DNA from: Tropicibacter alexandrii
GTDB taxonomy: Bacteria > Pseudomonadota > Alphaproteobacteria > Rhodobacterales > Rhodobacteraceae
Assembly (NCBI RefSeq): GCF_003667315.2
Contig: NZ_RCTZ02000002.1
Span: 248,001-312,000, forward strand
Reading direction: 5' to 3'
Length of the DNA: 64,000 nt
Shown here: piece by piece, positions 45,814 to 54,242 of the stretch
Layout of the letters: every line of letters starts with the position of its first letter
Position numbering within the stretch: position 1 is the stretch's first letter
Program-made: the position numbers and the translations under genes
The notes under the pieces: model-generated
Told to the model about the DNA's origin: nothing
Database searches by the model: none
What the model saw: the letters and a program-made list of their open reading frames with translations, nothing else

Positions 45814-46578
45814 ATGAGTTCCGTGCAGCAAAAGACGGTCCGCTCGGTCGAGCGCACCTTGCAGATCCTCGAACTGATGAACCGCGCGCCGGTGGTGCGC
45901 GTGCAGCACCTCGTGCAAGAGACGGGCCTGCCCGCCCCGACGGTCGTGCGCCTGCTGGAGACTCTCATGAGCGCGGGCTATGTCAGCAAGATCGGGCGGC
46001 AGGCCGGGTATTGCGTGACCGAGAAGGTCGCGGCGCTGGGGGCCGGGCATCATGGGTTGCCGCAGGTTTTCGACGTGGCGCGCGAGGCGGCAGAATCCCT
46101 GACCCGCCGTACGCTGTGGCCGACGGCGCTGGCGACCTTGGATGTGGATGCGCTGGTGATCCGTTTCAGCACCATCCCGATGAGCCCCTTGTCGCATTAC
46201 CAGTCGACGATCAACCGCCGGATGACGCTGCTGGATTACGCCCATGGGCGCGCCTATCTCGGCTTCTGTCCCAAGGAAGAGCGCGCCCATCTCGTGGCCT
46301 TGCTCCAGCAATCGGCGGCAACTCCGGAGGAGGCAGAGGCCATCACGCAGCGCGCGGAGGCGGTCGTGGCGCTGACCCGGGCGAGCGGCTTTGGCGAGCG
46401 TACCGGCAACATCCAGCCCGAGACGCATTCCATCGCCGTGCCGCTGCGGCTGGGGGCCAAGCTGGTCGGCACGCTGGGGATCACCTATTTTGCCCGCGCC
46501 AATGTCGATGTGGCGGCGCTGAAGGCCGAATTGCGCGCCGCCGCAGAGGCCTGCGAAAAGGGCGAAACCTACCTGTGA
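45814..46578 (+). CDS. IclR family transcriptional regulator
   Basis: This 254-residue regulator has an N-terminal winged helix (VRSVERTLQILELMNRAPVV, then LVQETGLPAPTVVRLLETL, residues about 10-65) and a C-terminal effector-binding domain (about 80-250) ending with AVPLRLGAKLVGTLGITYF. IclR proteins usually control aromatic or carboxylate catabolism. There is no strong ribosome site at ATG 45814, but the position fits the family. It ends 10 bases inside the convergent reductase gene and its target is not obvious; it is divergent from the Hint-domain gene. Confidence 0.87.
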   Translation: MSSVQQKTVRSVERTLQILELMNRAPVVRVQHLVQETGLPAPTVVRLLETLMSAGYVSKIGRQAGYCVTEKVAALGAGHHGLPQVFDVAREAAESLTRRTLWPTALATLDVDALVIRFSTIPMSPLSHYQSTINRRMTLLDYAHGRAYLGFCPKEERAHLVALLQQSAATPEEAEAITQRAEAVVALTRASGFGERTGNIQPETHSIAVPLRLGAKLVGTLGITYFARANVDVAALKAELRAAAEACEKGETYL

Positions 46579-47171
46579 GCGCCGGCATCCTCGGTGTAGA
46601 CGGTGCGCGCGCGGTCGTCATCCTTGCCAGAGGCGATGAGGCGCGGTTCGGCCTGCCGAATATGGGCGAGATAGGCCAGGGCAGAGGCGGCAAGCGTCGC
46701 GTCATCGCATTCGCGCGCGCCGGTCAGGGTGAAGGGCGGCAGATAGTGCATGCCCGTATGAACCGCCATCAGTTCAAAGGGCACGGTGACCTCGTCCAGC
46801 GTGCGGCCATAGCGACCGTCCGGCTGGTAGTCGCGGCCGTTCGACCCGGTTGAAACCGCGATGCCCAGCGTCTTGAGCCGCAGCGCCCGTCCGCCGGGAC
46901 CGTAGGCCCAGCCGCGTTTCATGATCTCGGTCTGCCAGACCGACAGAAGCGGTGGCCAGGAATACCATGTCAGGGGAAATTGCAGCACGATGCGGTCGTG
47001 ATCGCTGACCAACTGCCGCTCGGCCTCGCCGTCGATCTGCCCATCGGGGTAACGCGCGTAAAGGTCGTGCAGCGTGATGTCGTTCTCATCAAGGACGGCC
47101 TCGGCCCAGCGGCGGCTGATGCGGCTGCGGCTCATGTCGGGGTGGGCAAGAATGACGAGTGCTCGGGTCAT
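46569..47171 (-). CDS. Flavodoxin-fold NAD(P)H-dependent oxidoreductase (KefF/MdaB-like)
   Basis: This 200-residue protein has the flavodoxin-like N-terminus ALVILAHPDMSRSRISRRW and the segment IVLQFPLTWYSWPPLLSVWQTEIMKRGWAYGPGG near residue 70 (cited as QFPLTWYSWPPLL), characteristic of quinone reductases such as KefF, MdaB and NQO1 relatives. It should reduce quinones or similar electrophiles with NAD(P)H through bound FMN or FAD. ATG 47171 follows GGAGACC. The 3' end overlaps IclR by 10 bases; it is divergent from the cupin-like gene, 158 bases away. Confidence 0.87.
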   Translation of the reverse strand: MTRALVILAHPDMSRSRISRRWAEAVLDENDITLHDLYARYPDGQIDGEAERQLVSDHDRIVLQFPLTWYSWPPLLSVWQTEIMKRGWAYGPGGRALRLKTLGIAVSTGSNGRDYQPDGRYGRTLDEVTVPFELMAVHTGMHYLPPFTLTGARECDDATLAASALAYLAHIRQAEPRLIASGKDDDRARTVYTEDAGAHR

Positions 47172-47329
47172 GGGGGTCTCCGTTTCTGCCTGTCGTGGCA
47201 GCGCCCGCACGCCCACTCAAGCGCGCGCCCGCCCAATTCCGCAGCGTGGAACAAGCCCGCGTTTCCCGTGCGCCGCGCGGGCCGTCATGCGAGTTGGAAG
47301 ACCACCGCAGACAACTCGCAAGGCCCCCC

Positions 47330-48238
47330 ATGTTCGATGACAGCGATCCGCGCAAGGCACTGACCTCCATGTCGAAAGAGCGCAGTTTCTCCGGCCCGTT
47401 CTGCGGCCCGGAACTGGGCAATTTCAGTCAGGAGCCCCCACAGCAGACGGGCGACGGCTGGCAGGCGTGGATGATGCGCGGCACAAACCTCGTGGTGCGG
47501 CTGGTCCGCCTGAACGGCACCGCCACCTTTGCCCGGACAGGGCAGATGGACGAATACATGGTGTTTTCGACCGACGCCGGTATCCGTTTTGACATCGAAA
47601 CGGCGGAGGGCACGGTCACCGATCATCCGGGCAACCACCTGTTTGTCGTCCCGCCGGGCGACAGCACCGTGACCGTGCGTGGCACCGGGCAGGTGAGTTT
47701 CCTCTACACCACACGCTCTGCCGACCTCGTGGCGCACTGTGCCAACCCGACGATCCCAACCAATCCGAACATCCCGCCGTTCCAGCCGTGGCCCGATCCG
47801 GTGGGTGGCTTTCGCCTGCGTGCCTATGATCTCGACGTGGCCGAGCAGCCGGGGCGTTTTGGCCGCATCTTCCGCTGTACGACGATGATGGTGAACGTGC
47901 TGCCGTGTTTCACCGCGCCGCGCGATGCCACGAAGGTTTCGCCGCATTACCACGCCAGCTTCGAGCAGGTCAGCCTGACGCTGGAGGGGGATTTCGAACA
48001 TTTCCTGCGGTGGCCGTGGACCTCCGACATGGCCGAGTGGCGGCCTGACATGCACATCCGTTGCGCCAGCCCGTCGGTGACCGTGTTGCCGCCGCCCGCG
48101 ATCCATACGACGCTGTGGACCTCGGAGGTGACGCAGATCGTCGACATCTTCTCGCCGCCGCGCATGGATTTCTCGACCAAAGACGGATGGGTGCTGAACG
48201 CCGCCGATTACCCGATCGCGCAGACCGGGATCGAGTAA
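47330..48238 (+). CDS. Cupin-like protein of unknown function
   Basis: This 302-residue cytosolic protein appears to consist of two cupin-like beta-barrels. The first half has FARTGQMDEYMVFSTDAGIRF and HLFVVPPGDSTVTV; the second has HYHASFEQVSLTLEGDFEHF near residue 205, where the His-x-His and later Glu could bind a metal as in cupin motif 1. No enzyme family was recognised. ATG 47330 was chosen (GCAAGG upstream); ATG 47369 is an in-frame alternative. Its stop is 2 bases from the end of the convergent TetR gene. Confidence 0.65.
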   Translation: MFDDSDPRKALTSMSKERSFSGPFCGPELGNFSQEPPQQTGDGWQAWMMRGTNLVVRLVRLNGTATFARTGQMDEYMVFSTDAGIRFDIETAEGTVTDHPGNHLFVVPPGDSTVTVRGTGQVSFLYTTRSADLVAHCANPTIPTNPNIPPFQPWPDPVGGFRLRAYDLDVAEQPGRFGRIFRCTTMMVNVLPCFTAPRDATKVSPHYHASFEQVSLTLEGDFEHFLRWPWTSDMAEWRPDMHIRCASPSVTVLPPPAIHTTLWTSEVTQIVDIFSPPRMDFSTKDGWVLNAADYPIAQTGIE

Positions 48239-48240
48239 CC

Positions 48241-48984
48241 CTAATCCGCGATGTCCCCCAGCGCGGGCATCGAGGCGATGACGATGGTGTCATGCGCGAT
48301 CGGCGGCAGGGCGGGCAGGGGGCGGCGTGACAGGTCGCGCGCTGTGGCCTGCGACATGCCGAAGGCCATCAGGATGTGTTCGGAGATCTGCTCGGGGTAG
48401 TCGTCGGGGGTCGTGCCGCTGGTGATCGACACCATGGCCGCCGCGACCGCGCCCATGAGGATGTCCCGCCCGATCTCTGCCGTGGGGATGTGGAACAGGC
48501 CTTCGTCCACGCCGCGCCGGATCGTCACCAGCGAATTGTGCCAGACCACCTCGCCAAAGGTATGCCCCGGCGCGCTGGAGTGGATCATCGCCCAGCCCCA
48601 AGCGGGGTTCTTTTCCGCTGCGTGCAGATAATAGCGGATGGCGACGGCGCTTTGTTCGGCGGCGTTTTCCAGGGCGCCGAACATGTGATGCACGGCCCGG
48701 TCGAATTCGCCGGTCATCTCTTCGAGCAACTGGTAGCGCAGCGCTTCGAGATCGTCGAAGTGGTTGTAGAAGGTGCCCCGCGCCACGCCCGCCGCCTTGC
48801 AGATGTCCTCGATCCGGACGATGCGCCCATCCGCGCGCCCGTAGCAGGCGAAGGCCGCGGTCAAAATCGTGTTGCGCGACTTTGCCCGCCGCGCGGCCCC
48901 GATCTCGGCACGGCGACCGTTCCGCGCCGTGCGGTAGCCCATGCGGACAATGGCCTCGTCGGCGTTTTCGGTGTTTTCTGACAT
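48241..48984 (-). CDS. TetR family transcriptional regulator
   Basis: This 247-residue repressor-type protein has its helix-turn-helix in the first third (RIEDICKAAGVARGTFYNHF, residues about 56-75) and a helical ligand-binding domain after it. The N-terminal 30 residues before the DNA-binding part are longer than usual and include an arginine-rich stretch. It is divergent from the extradiol dioxygenase operon across a 444-base gap with inverted repeats, so it is the likely repressor of that operon and of itself, released by an aromatic compound. ATG 48984 is the likely start; there is no strong ribosome site. Confidence 0.87.
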   Translation of the reverse strand: MSENTENADEAIVRMGYRTARNGRRAEIGAARRAKSRNTILTAAFACYGRADGRIVRIEDICKAAGVARGTFYNHFDDLEALRYQLLEEMTGEFDRAVHHMFGALENAAEQSAVAIRYYLHAAEKNPAWGWAMIHSSAPGHTFGEVVWHNSLVTIRRGVDEGLFHIPTAEIGRDILMGAVAAAMVSITSGTTPDDYPEQISEHILMAFGMSQATARDLSRRPLPALPPIAHDTIVIASMPALGDIAD

Positions 48985-49101
48985 GCGCGAAACAGGGCCT
49001 CTGACAGTGGATTTCGACGGACAGCGTCCGAGATATGCCGCAGCAGCAGCGCCGGGGCCACCCCGAAGCTGCACCGCCGCGCCAATTCCACGCTGCGAAA
49101 T

Positions 49102-49126
49102 TAGTAAAATGACTATTTGTTCAAAT
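49102..49126. promoter_or_regulatory. AT-rich inverted repeats, candidate TetR operator
   Basis: TAGT-AAAATG-ACTA (49102-49115) is followed at once by ATTTG-TT-CAAAT (49115-49126). Both are inverted repeats in an AT-rich island between the divergent TetR gene and the extradiol operon, the usual place for a TetR operator overlapping the promoters. Confidence 0.5.
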
Positions 49127-49211
49127 TACAATCTGGCGTAGGCTTTGGACATGGCAGCTGAGAGGCAGCCAGCAACGAGGGCCCGGGAGAGCCCGAAGGG
49201 AGGACGACGAC

Positions 49212-49238
49212 ATGATCACACGACAACGACCGGGCTAA
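49212..49238 (+). CDS. Possible 8-residue leader peptide (MITRQRPG)
   Basis: An ATG preceded by GGGAGGACGACGAC (a good ribosome site) opens an 8-codon frame ending TAA at 49236-49238. A GGCGCG/CGCGCC hairpin follows 11 bases later. It may be translated as a leader that influences the downstream hairpins before the dioxygenase gene. Chance occurrence is quite possible. Confidence 0.3.
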   Translation: MITRQRPG

Positions 49239-49346
49239 GCCATCCGGCGGCGCGATACCGCGCCCTCACCCGACAATTCCGTGACCAACACCGCAGCGCG
49301 TGAAACGCACCCCTCCGGGTGCGGCGGCGGCTGTCTGTCTGGTCTC

Positions 49347-49368
49347 CGGCAGGGCTCTGCGCCTGCCG
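49347..49368 (+). promoter_or_regulatory. Hairpin in the extradiol operon leader
   Basis: CGGCAGG and CCTGCCG form a perfect 7-bp stem with an 8-base loop, 60 bases before the dioxygenase start. There is no T-run, so it may act on mRNA stability or translation rather than as a terminator. Confidence 0.35.
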
Positions 49369-49428
49369 TCATGCGGCCCCGACACGGTGGCCGTCCCGAA
49401 CAGTTTTGACAAAGAGAAGGATCACATC

Positions 49429-50343
49429 ATGGGGATCAACCGTATCGACCACGCCGCCATCAGGGTTGGCGATCTTGGCCGCGCGCTTGCCTGGTACGAG
49501 GACGTGCTGGGCCTGACGGTGCTGTCGCGCGACGCCGACACCGTCCACCTTGCCTGCCGTGGTCAGGCCGCCGACATCACGCTGGTCAAGGGCACGCAAT
49601 CGCTGGAGAATTTCACCTTTGGCGTCGATGACCTAGAGGATCTCGACCGGGTCGAGAGCATCCTGAAGACCGAAGGCGTGGCCACCGAGCGTCTGAATGG
49701 CGACAGCCGTCCGGGCGAGGGCGCGACGCTGAAATTCCACCTGCCCTCGGGCCACGAATTGCGGCTGTGCACTGGCGGGGCGGAGCGCCGCGCGGGCATC
49801 TCGGACTTCGACGCCAAGGGCTCTCATATCCCCACCGACATGGACCACATCAACCTGCTGGGCGAAGTCGATCCGGCGGTGATGCGCGATTTCTTGATGA
49901 TGATCGGCTTCAAGTCCTCCCTGAACATTTCCGTGGGCGGGCAGTTGGCGGGCATCTGGCTGCGCGGGTCGGCCTATGACCATGACATCGCCTACATGCG
50001 GGCGGTGCGGCCCTCGGACCGGCTGCATCACGTGGCCTTTGCGGTGGAGGACGGCAATCACTATTTCCGCCTGTCGGACCGGCTGCTGGAAACCGGCCAT
50101 CGCTGGGAATTCGGGCCGGGGCGGCACAATGCGGGTCTGGGCAAATCCACCGGCTTTGGCACCAACAACTACGCCTATGCCTTCGATCCCTTCGGCAACC
50201 GCAACGAGTTCTCGTCGGGGATGGAGCAATTCGCCGACGATGCGACCCCGCTCGACGTGGACATTGCACCCGAACAGCTTGCGGACGTGATGAACGGTTG
50301 GGGCTACGAGATGGCCGAGACCTTCATGACGGTGGGATCGTGA
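49429..50343 (+). CDS. Extradiol ring-cleavage dioxygenase, VOC superfamily
   Basis: This 304-residue two-domain enzyme of the catechol 2,3-dioxygenase type should open a catechol ring with O2 next to the hydroxyls. The predicted iron ligands are His140 (TDMDHINLLGE), His201 (LHHVAFAVEDG) and Glu260 (GNRNEFSSG), with GTNNYAYAFDPFGNR in the usual C-terminal position. The N-terminal domain (DHAAIRVGDLGRALAWYEDVLGL) has lost the metal site, as in known type I enzymes. AGAGAAGGA precedes ATG 49429. It is the first gene of an eight-gene operon and is coupled to the next gene by GTGA. Confidence 0.88.
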   Translation: MGINRIDHAAIRVGDLGRALAWYEDVLGLTVLSRDADTVHLACRGQAADITLVKGTQSLENFTFGVDDLEDLDRVESILKTEGVATERLNGDSRPGEGATLKFHLPSGHELRLCTGGAERRAGISDFDAKGSHIPTDMDHINLLGEVDPAVMRDFLMMIGFKSSLNISVGGQLAGIWLRGSAYDHDIAYMRAVRPSDRLHHVAFAVEDGNHYFRLSDRLLETGHRWEFGPGRHNAGLGKSTGFGTNNYAYAFDPFGNRNEFSSGMEQFADDATPLDVDIAPEQLADVMNGWGYEMAETFMTVGS

Positions 50344-50810
50344 GCCTGTCGGCGGAAACCTTCCTGGCGGCGCAGGATCTTGTCCTGCGCTTCTGGGCGG
50401 TGGTGGACGAGGTGGACGACACGCCCGGCGCGGACCTGTTCACCCCCGAAGGCGCGCTGGCGATCGAGAGCTTTCGGGCCGAGGGCACGGCAGAACTGTC
50501 CCGCTACTTCGCTGCCCGTCGCACCCTTTCGACCGAGCGGCAGCGCAGCACCCGGCATCTGTGTACCAACCTGCGGGCGCTGCCCGGCGCGGGCACAAGG
50601 CTTGCCGCGACGGTCACGGTGTTTTCCGGCACGGGTGCGCACCCCTTGCCGTTGCAAGCGCCATCCTCGCTGGCGGACTTCACCTTTGACTGCGTCGCGA
50701 CGCCGGACGGCTGGCGTTTTCGCGAAGTGCGGGGCGTGCTGATCTTTGCCGGGGCCGACACACCCGACCTGAAGAAAGCCGCGCAGGCCGCCAAGGGAGT
50801 CCCGGCATGA
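50340..50810 (+). CDS. SnoaL-like / NTF2-fold protein
   Basis: This 156-residue protein has the small alpha+beta barrel outline of SnoaL-like proteins: an N-terminal helix (QDLVLRFWAVVDEVD), FTPEGALAIESFRAEG and a C-terminal sheet (DFTFDCVATPDGWRFREV). Such proteins may be isomerases, small-subunit dioxygenase partners or binding proteins. The start is GTG 50340, overlapping the dioxygenase stop, and its own stop overlaps the hydrolase start (ATGA). Tight coupling on both sides implies a role in the same pathway; the reaction is unknown. Confidence 0.7.
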   Translation: MSLSAETFLAAQDLVLRFWAVVDEVDDTPGADLFTPEGALAIESFRAEGTAELSRYFAARRTLSTERQRSTRHLCTNLRALPGAGTRLAATVTVFSGTGAHPLPLQAPSSLADFTFDCVATPDGWRFREVRGVLIFAGADTPDLKKAAQAAKGVPA

Positions 50811-51481
50811 AGCAGGTTGCACTTGTCCACGGCTGGGGCGGCTCTTACGCCGCCACATGGCAGGCCGATGGCTGGGACGCGGCGCTGCGCGATGCCGGGT
50901 TCGAGCCGGTCGGCGTGAACATCGCAGGCCACGGCCCGCAGGGCGGTCCGCATGATCCACAGGCCTATGCCGACCTTGCCAGCGACCTTGCCGGGAAACT
51001 GCCCACCGGGTTGCACGGGGCCATCGGGTTTTCGCTCGGGACCAAGCTGCTGCTGGAACTGGAGGCGCGCTATCCCGGTGCGCAGGGCAAGCTGGCGCTG
51101 GGCGGGATCGGCGACAACCTCTTTGCCCCCGAGGCTGCCGGTCCGGCCATCGTCGCGGCGCTGCGCGGCGAAACGGCGGACCACCCGCCGCAGGTTGCAG
51201 CCCTTTTGGCCTATGCGACCAAAAGCGGATCGGACCCGGCCTGTCTGGCTGCCGTGCTGGAACGGCCCGCCAACCCGGTTCTGACCGAGGCGCGGCTCGC
51301 CGCCGCGACGGCGCCGATCCTGATCTTCAACAGCCGCAACGACACGGTTGCCCAGCCCGACGCGCGGCTCGTCGCGGCGCTGCCGGGCGCCACGCATCAG
51401 CTGATCGATGGCCCCGGCCATGTCGGCCTGACCGCCGATGCCCGCTTTCGGGACGCGGCCATCGCGTTCCTTTCGAACTGA
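50807..51481 (+). CDS. Alpha/beta hydrolase, candidate meta-cleavage product hydrolase
   Basis: This 224-residue alpha/beta hydrolase has VALVHGWGGSYAATW at the oxyanion site, the nucleophile elbow IGFSLGTKLL (Ser about 78) and the histidine in DGPGHVGLTADARF near the C-terminus. Its place right after an extradiol dioxygenase suggests that it hydrolyses the C-C bond of the ring-cleavage product, as HsaD or BphD do. However, it is shorter than those enzymes (about 285 residues) and lacks an obvious lid, so an ester or lactone substrate is also possible. It is coupled to the upstream gene by ATGA; GGGAG lies upstream. Confidence 0.8.
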   Translation: MKQVALVHGWGGSYAATWQADGWDAALRDAGFEPVGVNIAGHGPQGGPHDPQAYADLASDLAGKLPTGLHGAIGFSLGTKLLLELEARYPGAQGKLALGGIGDNLFAPEAAGPAIVAALRGETADHPPQVAALLAYATKSGSDPACLAAVLERPANPVLTEARLAAATAPILIFNSRNDTVAQPDARLVAALPGATHQLIDGPGHVGLTADARFRDAAIAFLSN

Positions 51482-51504
51482 CATCCACAGGGAGGAGACC
51501 ACCC

Positions 51505-52677
51505 ATGTTCGACGACACAACCCCGATGATCGACCGCGTTCGCGCGGTCCTGCCCCAGATCAAGGCCAACGCCCCCAAGGCCGAAGCGGACCGCATGGTC
51601 CCGGCGGAAAACATCGACCTGCTCAAGGGCACCGGCCTGCACCGGGCCTTTCAGCCAAAGGCCTATGGCGGGCTGGAAATGCCGGTGCCGGACTTCGAGA
51701 ACTGCATCGCGCTGATCGCCACGGCCTGCGGATCGACCGCTTGGGCATTCTCGCTGCTGGCGGAGCACGCGCACCAGATCGCGCTTTATTCCAAGACCTT
51801 GCAGGACGAGATCTGGGGCGAGGACCCGGACACCTTGTCCTCGTCTTCTATCGCGCCCTATGGACAGGCGACCGAAGTCGAGGGCGGCGTGCGCTTTTCC
51901 GGCGAATTCGGCTGGTCGTCGGGCTGCGATCACGCGACTTGGGCGATCCTCGGGTTCCTGCGCGACGACGCGGAACTGGGCAAGGTCTACAGCTTTGCCA
52001 TCGTTCCGCGCAGCGACTACGAGATCAAGGACAACTGGTACACCGCCGGGATGCGCGGCACCGGGTCGAAGACGCTGGTGGTCAAGGATGCCTTCGTGCC
52101 CGAGCACCGCATCGAAAGCGTGCCCGCGCTGATGACCCTGACCTCGGCGGGCGGCGCGCTGTACCCTGACAGCCAGATCTATCACGTGCCCTTCATCTAT
52201 GTCTTTGCCAGCTGTTTCTCGGCGGTCAGCCTCGGCATCGCCGAGCGCATGATCGAGCTTTATACCGAACGCACGCAGGGCCGGGTGCGCGCCTATACCG
52301 GCGCGAAGGTTGGCCAGTCGATCCCGGCCTGCATGCGTCTGGCTGAAAGCACCCACCAAGTGGCCGCTGGCCGGGCCTTTCTGGAAAAGACATGGGCCGA
52401 GATGCGCGACCATGCCGAACGACGCGACTATCCGACCGAGACACAGATGGCCTTCTGGCGGACCAATCAGGCCTATGCGGTCAAGATGTTCGTGGCGGCG
52501 GTCGACCGCCTGTTCGAGGCCTCGGGCGGGTCGGCATGGTTCGACGATGCCGAGGCGCAGCGCCTGTTCCGCAACAGCCACATGACTGCGGCACATGCCT
52601 ATACCGATTACGACATCTGCGCGCAGATCCTCGGACGCGCGCTGATGGGTCTGGAGCCCGATCCCGCGCTCTTCTGA
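51505..52677 (+). CDS. Flavin-dependent monooxygenase, acyl-CoA dehydrogenase fold (HsaA/HpaB-D type)
   Basis: This 390-residue protein has the acyl-CoA dehydrogenase fold: VPAENIDLLKGTGLHRAFQPKAYGGLEMP at the N-terminus (cited as LHRAFQPKAYGG), ATACGSTAWAFSLLAEHAH, VRFSGEFGWSSGCDHATWAI and a C-terminal helical bundle. The WSSGCDHA-type segment and following flavin reductase gene match group D monooxygenases such as HsaA and p-hydroxyphenylacetate hydroxylase C2, which hydroxylate phenols with reduced flavin and O2. It probably makes the catechol cleaved by the dioxygenase. GGGAGGAGACC precedes ATG 51505. Confidence 0.88.
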   Translation: MFDDTTPMIDRVRAVLPQIKANAPKAEADRMVPAENIDLLKGTGLHRAFQPKAYGGLEMPVPDFENCIALIATACGSTAWAFSLLAEHAHQIALYSKTLQDEIWGEDPDTLSSSSIAPYGQATEVEGGVRFSGEFGWSSGCDHATWAILGFLRDDAELGKVYSFAIVPRSDYEIKDNWYTAGMRGTGSKTLVVKDAFVPEHRIESVPALMTLTSAGGALYPDSQIYHVPFIYVFASCFSAVSLGIAERMIELYTERTQGRVRAYTGAKVGQSIPACMRLAESTHQVAAGRAFLEKTWAEMRDHAERRDYPTETQMAFWRTNQAYAVKMFVAAVDRLFEASGGSAWFDDAEAQRLFRNSHMTAAHAYTDYDICAQILGRALMGLEPDPALF

Positions 52678-52755
52678 TCCATCTCCGGCCCGCTTCGCCC
52701 ACCGGGGCGGGCCGCTTTTCCCTGTCAGATCATCCCACCCCACTGGAGGTCCCCC

Positions 52756-53277
52756 ATGGCCAGCATGAACTTCCCCGCCGAGAGCGGGTTCGATCCGCGT
52801 GCCTTTCGCGCGGCGCTCGGGTGCTTTGCCACCGGTGTCACCGTGATCACCGCGCAGGCACTGGGCCAGCGCGCCGGCGTCACCGCAAACAGCTTCAACT
52901 CGCTGTCTCTTACACCGCCATTGATCCTGTGGAGCCTGCACAAGACCTCGTCGAGCTATCCCGTCTTCGAGGCCGCAACCCATTTCGCGGTAAACATCCT
53001 CGCCCATGACCAGATCGACCTGTCGAACCATTTCGCCCGCCGCAGCGACGACAAGTTCGCCGGGATCGACGCCATCGAAGGGCAGGGCGGATGCCTGCTG
53101 CTGCCCGAGACCTGCGCCACGATCCAATGCGCCCGCGAGAACACCCTCGATGGCGGCGACCACTGGATCCTGATCGGCCGCGTCACCGGGTTCGAGACCT
53201 CGGACAGCGCGCCGCTGCTGTACCACAGGGGCCAATACTCGCTGGCGCAGCCCCATCCGCAAGTGGCCGCCGAGTAA
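52756..53277 (+). CDS. Flavin reductase partner of the monooxygenase (HpaC/HsaB-like)
   Basis: This 173-residue enzyme should reduce FMN or FAD with NAD(P)H for the monooxygenase encoded 78 bases upstream. Family features are FRAALGCFATGVTVITAQA near residue 16, GVTANSFNSLSLTPPLILWS, FAVNILAHDQIDLSNHFA and the late GDHWILIGRVTGFE. The length is usual. CTGGAGG precedes the ATG. Reductase and oxygenase genes are adjacent in nearly all two-component phenol hydroxylases of this type. Confidence 0.92.
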   Translation: MASMNFPAESGFDPRAFRAALGCFATGVTVITAQALGQRAGVTANSFNSLSLTPPLILWSLHKTSSSYPVFEAATHFAVNILAHDQIDLSNHFARRSDDKFAGIDAIEGQGGCLLLPETCATIQCARENTLDGGDHWILIGRVTGFETSDSAPLLYHRGQYSLAQPHPQVAAE

Positions 53278-53320
53278 GCTCCCGCGTTCCCATCTTCGAA
53301 AAACTCAGGGAGGAGACCCT

Positions 53321-54190
53321 ATGAAGACGACGTATACTTTCGGCGCCGCTGCGGTGGCGCTGGCCATGGCGGTCGCACCGGCGCACGCCATCGATGTGGG
53401 ACCGGCGGATTACACGATCCTGCCGGGGGGCACGACGCTGGGCATGCTCTACTGGCAGCACCTGTCTTCGGACAAGCTGACGGTCAATGGCAACCAGATC
53501 CCCGGGTCCAATTTTGATGCCGACATCGCCATCCTGCGCAGCCTGAACTATTTCACGCTGGGAGACATGCCTGCCGCGTTCCACGTGGTTGCGCCGTTTG
53601 CCAGCATCGGCACCGCGAATATCGGGACGATCAAGCAGAGCACCTCCGAAGGGGTGGGGGACACGACGCTGGGCCTGACCCTCTGGCCGGTGCAGCCGGA
53701 CAACCCGGATACCGGCACCACGCTGGGATTTTCGCTTTTCGTGACCTTGCCCACCGGGGCCTATGATCCGGCCCGGATCGGCATCGGCGAGGGCACCTAC
53801 ACCATCACGCCGCAGGTCGGCCTGATCCAAGGGCTTGGCGGCGGCTTCTATTTCGATGGTGTGCTGGACGTGGCCCTGCAACAGGATCACGAGGAGAACA
53901 GCCAGACATATGAACGCGCTCCGGCATGGCAGCTTCAGGCAATGCTGCGCAAGCAGTGGGGGCCTACGACGTCGCTCGCCATCGGCTATTCCGGCCAGCG
54001 CGGCGGGGCACAGAAGGTCAACGGGGTCGAGACCGGCCTGAAGGCGCATCGCGATCAGGCGCGCATCTATGGCACGCATTTCCTCACCCCCACGACCCAG
54101 ATTCAGGCCATGTATGGCAAGGATTTCAATGTCGAAGGCGGCTTTGAATACGATAGCGTCGTGCAATTGCGCCTTGTGCAGGTGTTTTGA
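53321..54190 (+). CDS. Outer-membrane protein, phenol-degradation MetA/SphA family
   Basis: This 289-residue protein has a signal peptide (cleavage near APAHAIDVG) and a beta-barrel pattern of alternating residues ending in aromatic Phe (VVQLRLVQVF), typical of outer-membrane porins. It resembles the MetA-pathway phenol-degradation/SphA-type proteins that help hydrophobic aromatics cross the outer membrane. GGGAGGAGACCCT precedes ATG 53321. It lies inside the aromatic operon, after the flavin reductase, so a role in uptake of the aromatic substrate is likely. Confidence 0.82.
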   Translation: MKTTYTFGAAAVALAMAVAPAHAIDVGPADYTILPGGTTLGMLYWQHLSSDKLTVNGNQIPGSNFDADIAILRSLNYFTLGDMPAAFHVVAPFASIGTANIGTIKQSTSEGVGDTTLGLTLWPVQPDNPDTGTTLGFSLFVTLPTGAYDPARIGIGEGTYTITPQVGLIQGLGGGFYFDGVLDVALQQDHEENSQTYERAPAWQLQAMLRKQWGPTTSLAIGYSGQRGGAQKVNGVETGLKAHRDQARIYGTHFLTPTTQIQAMYGKDFNVEGGFEYDSVVQLRLVQVF

Positions 54191-54242
54191 TCCCATCCAC
54201 GGCCCGGGGCGATCCGGGCCGATCCAATCCAAAGGACACCCC

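Larger units (their letters stand above)
48985..49428. other. 444-base divergent control region of the extradiol operon
   Basis: No protein gene longer than a few codons is supported. The region contains a sharply AT-rich island (49096-49135) with two inverted repeats, an 8-codon leader frame at 49212-49238, and hairpins at 49249-49264 (GGCGCG/CGCGCC) and 49347-49368, each described or cited separately. The long leader before ATG 49429 suggests control both at initiation and in the transcript. Confidence 0.55.
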
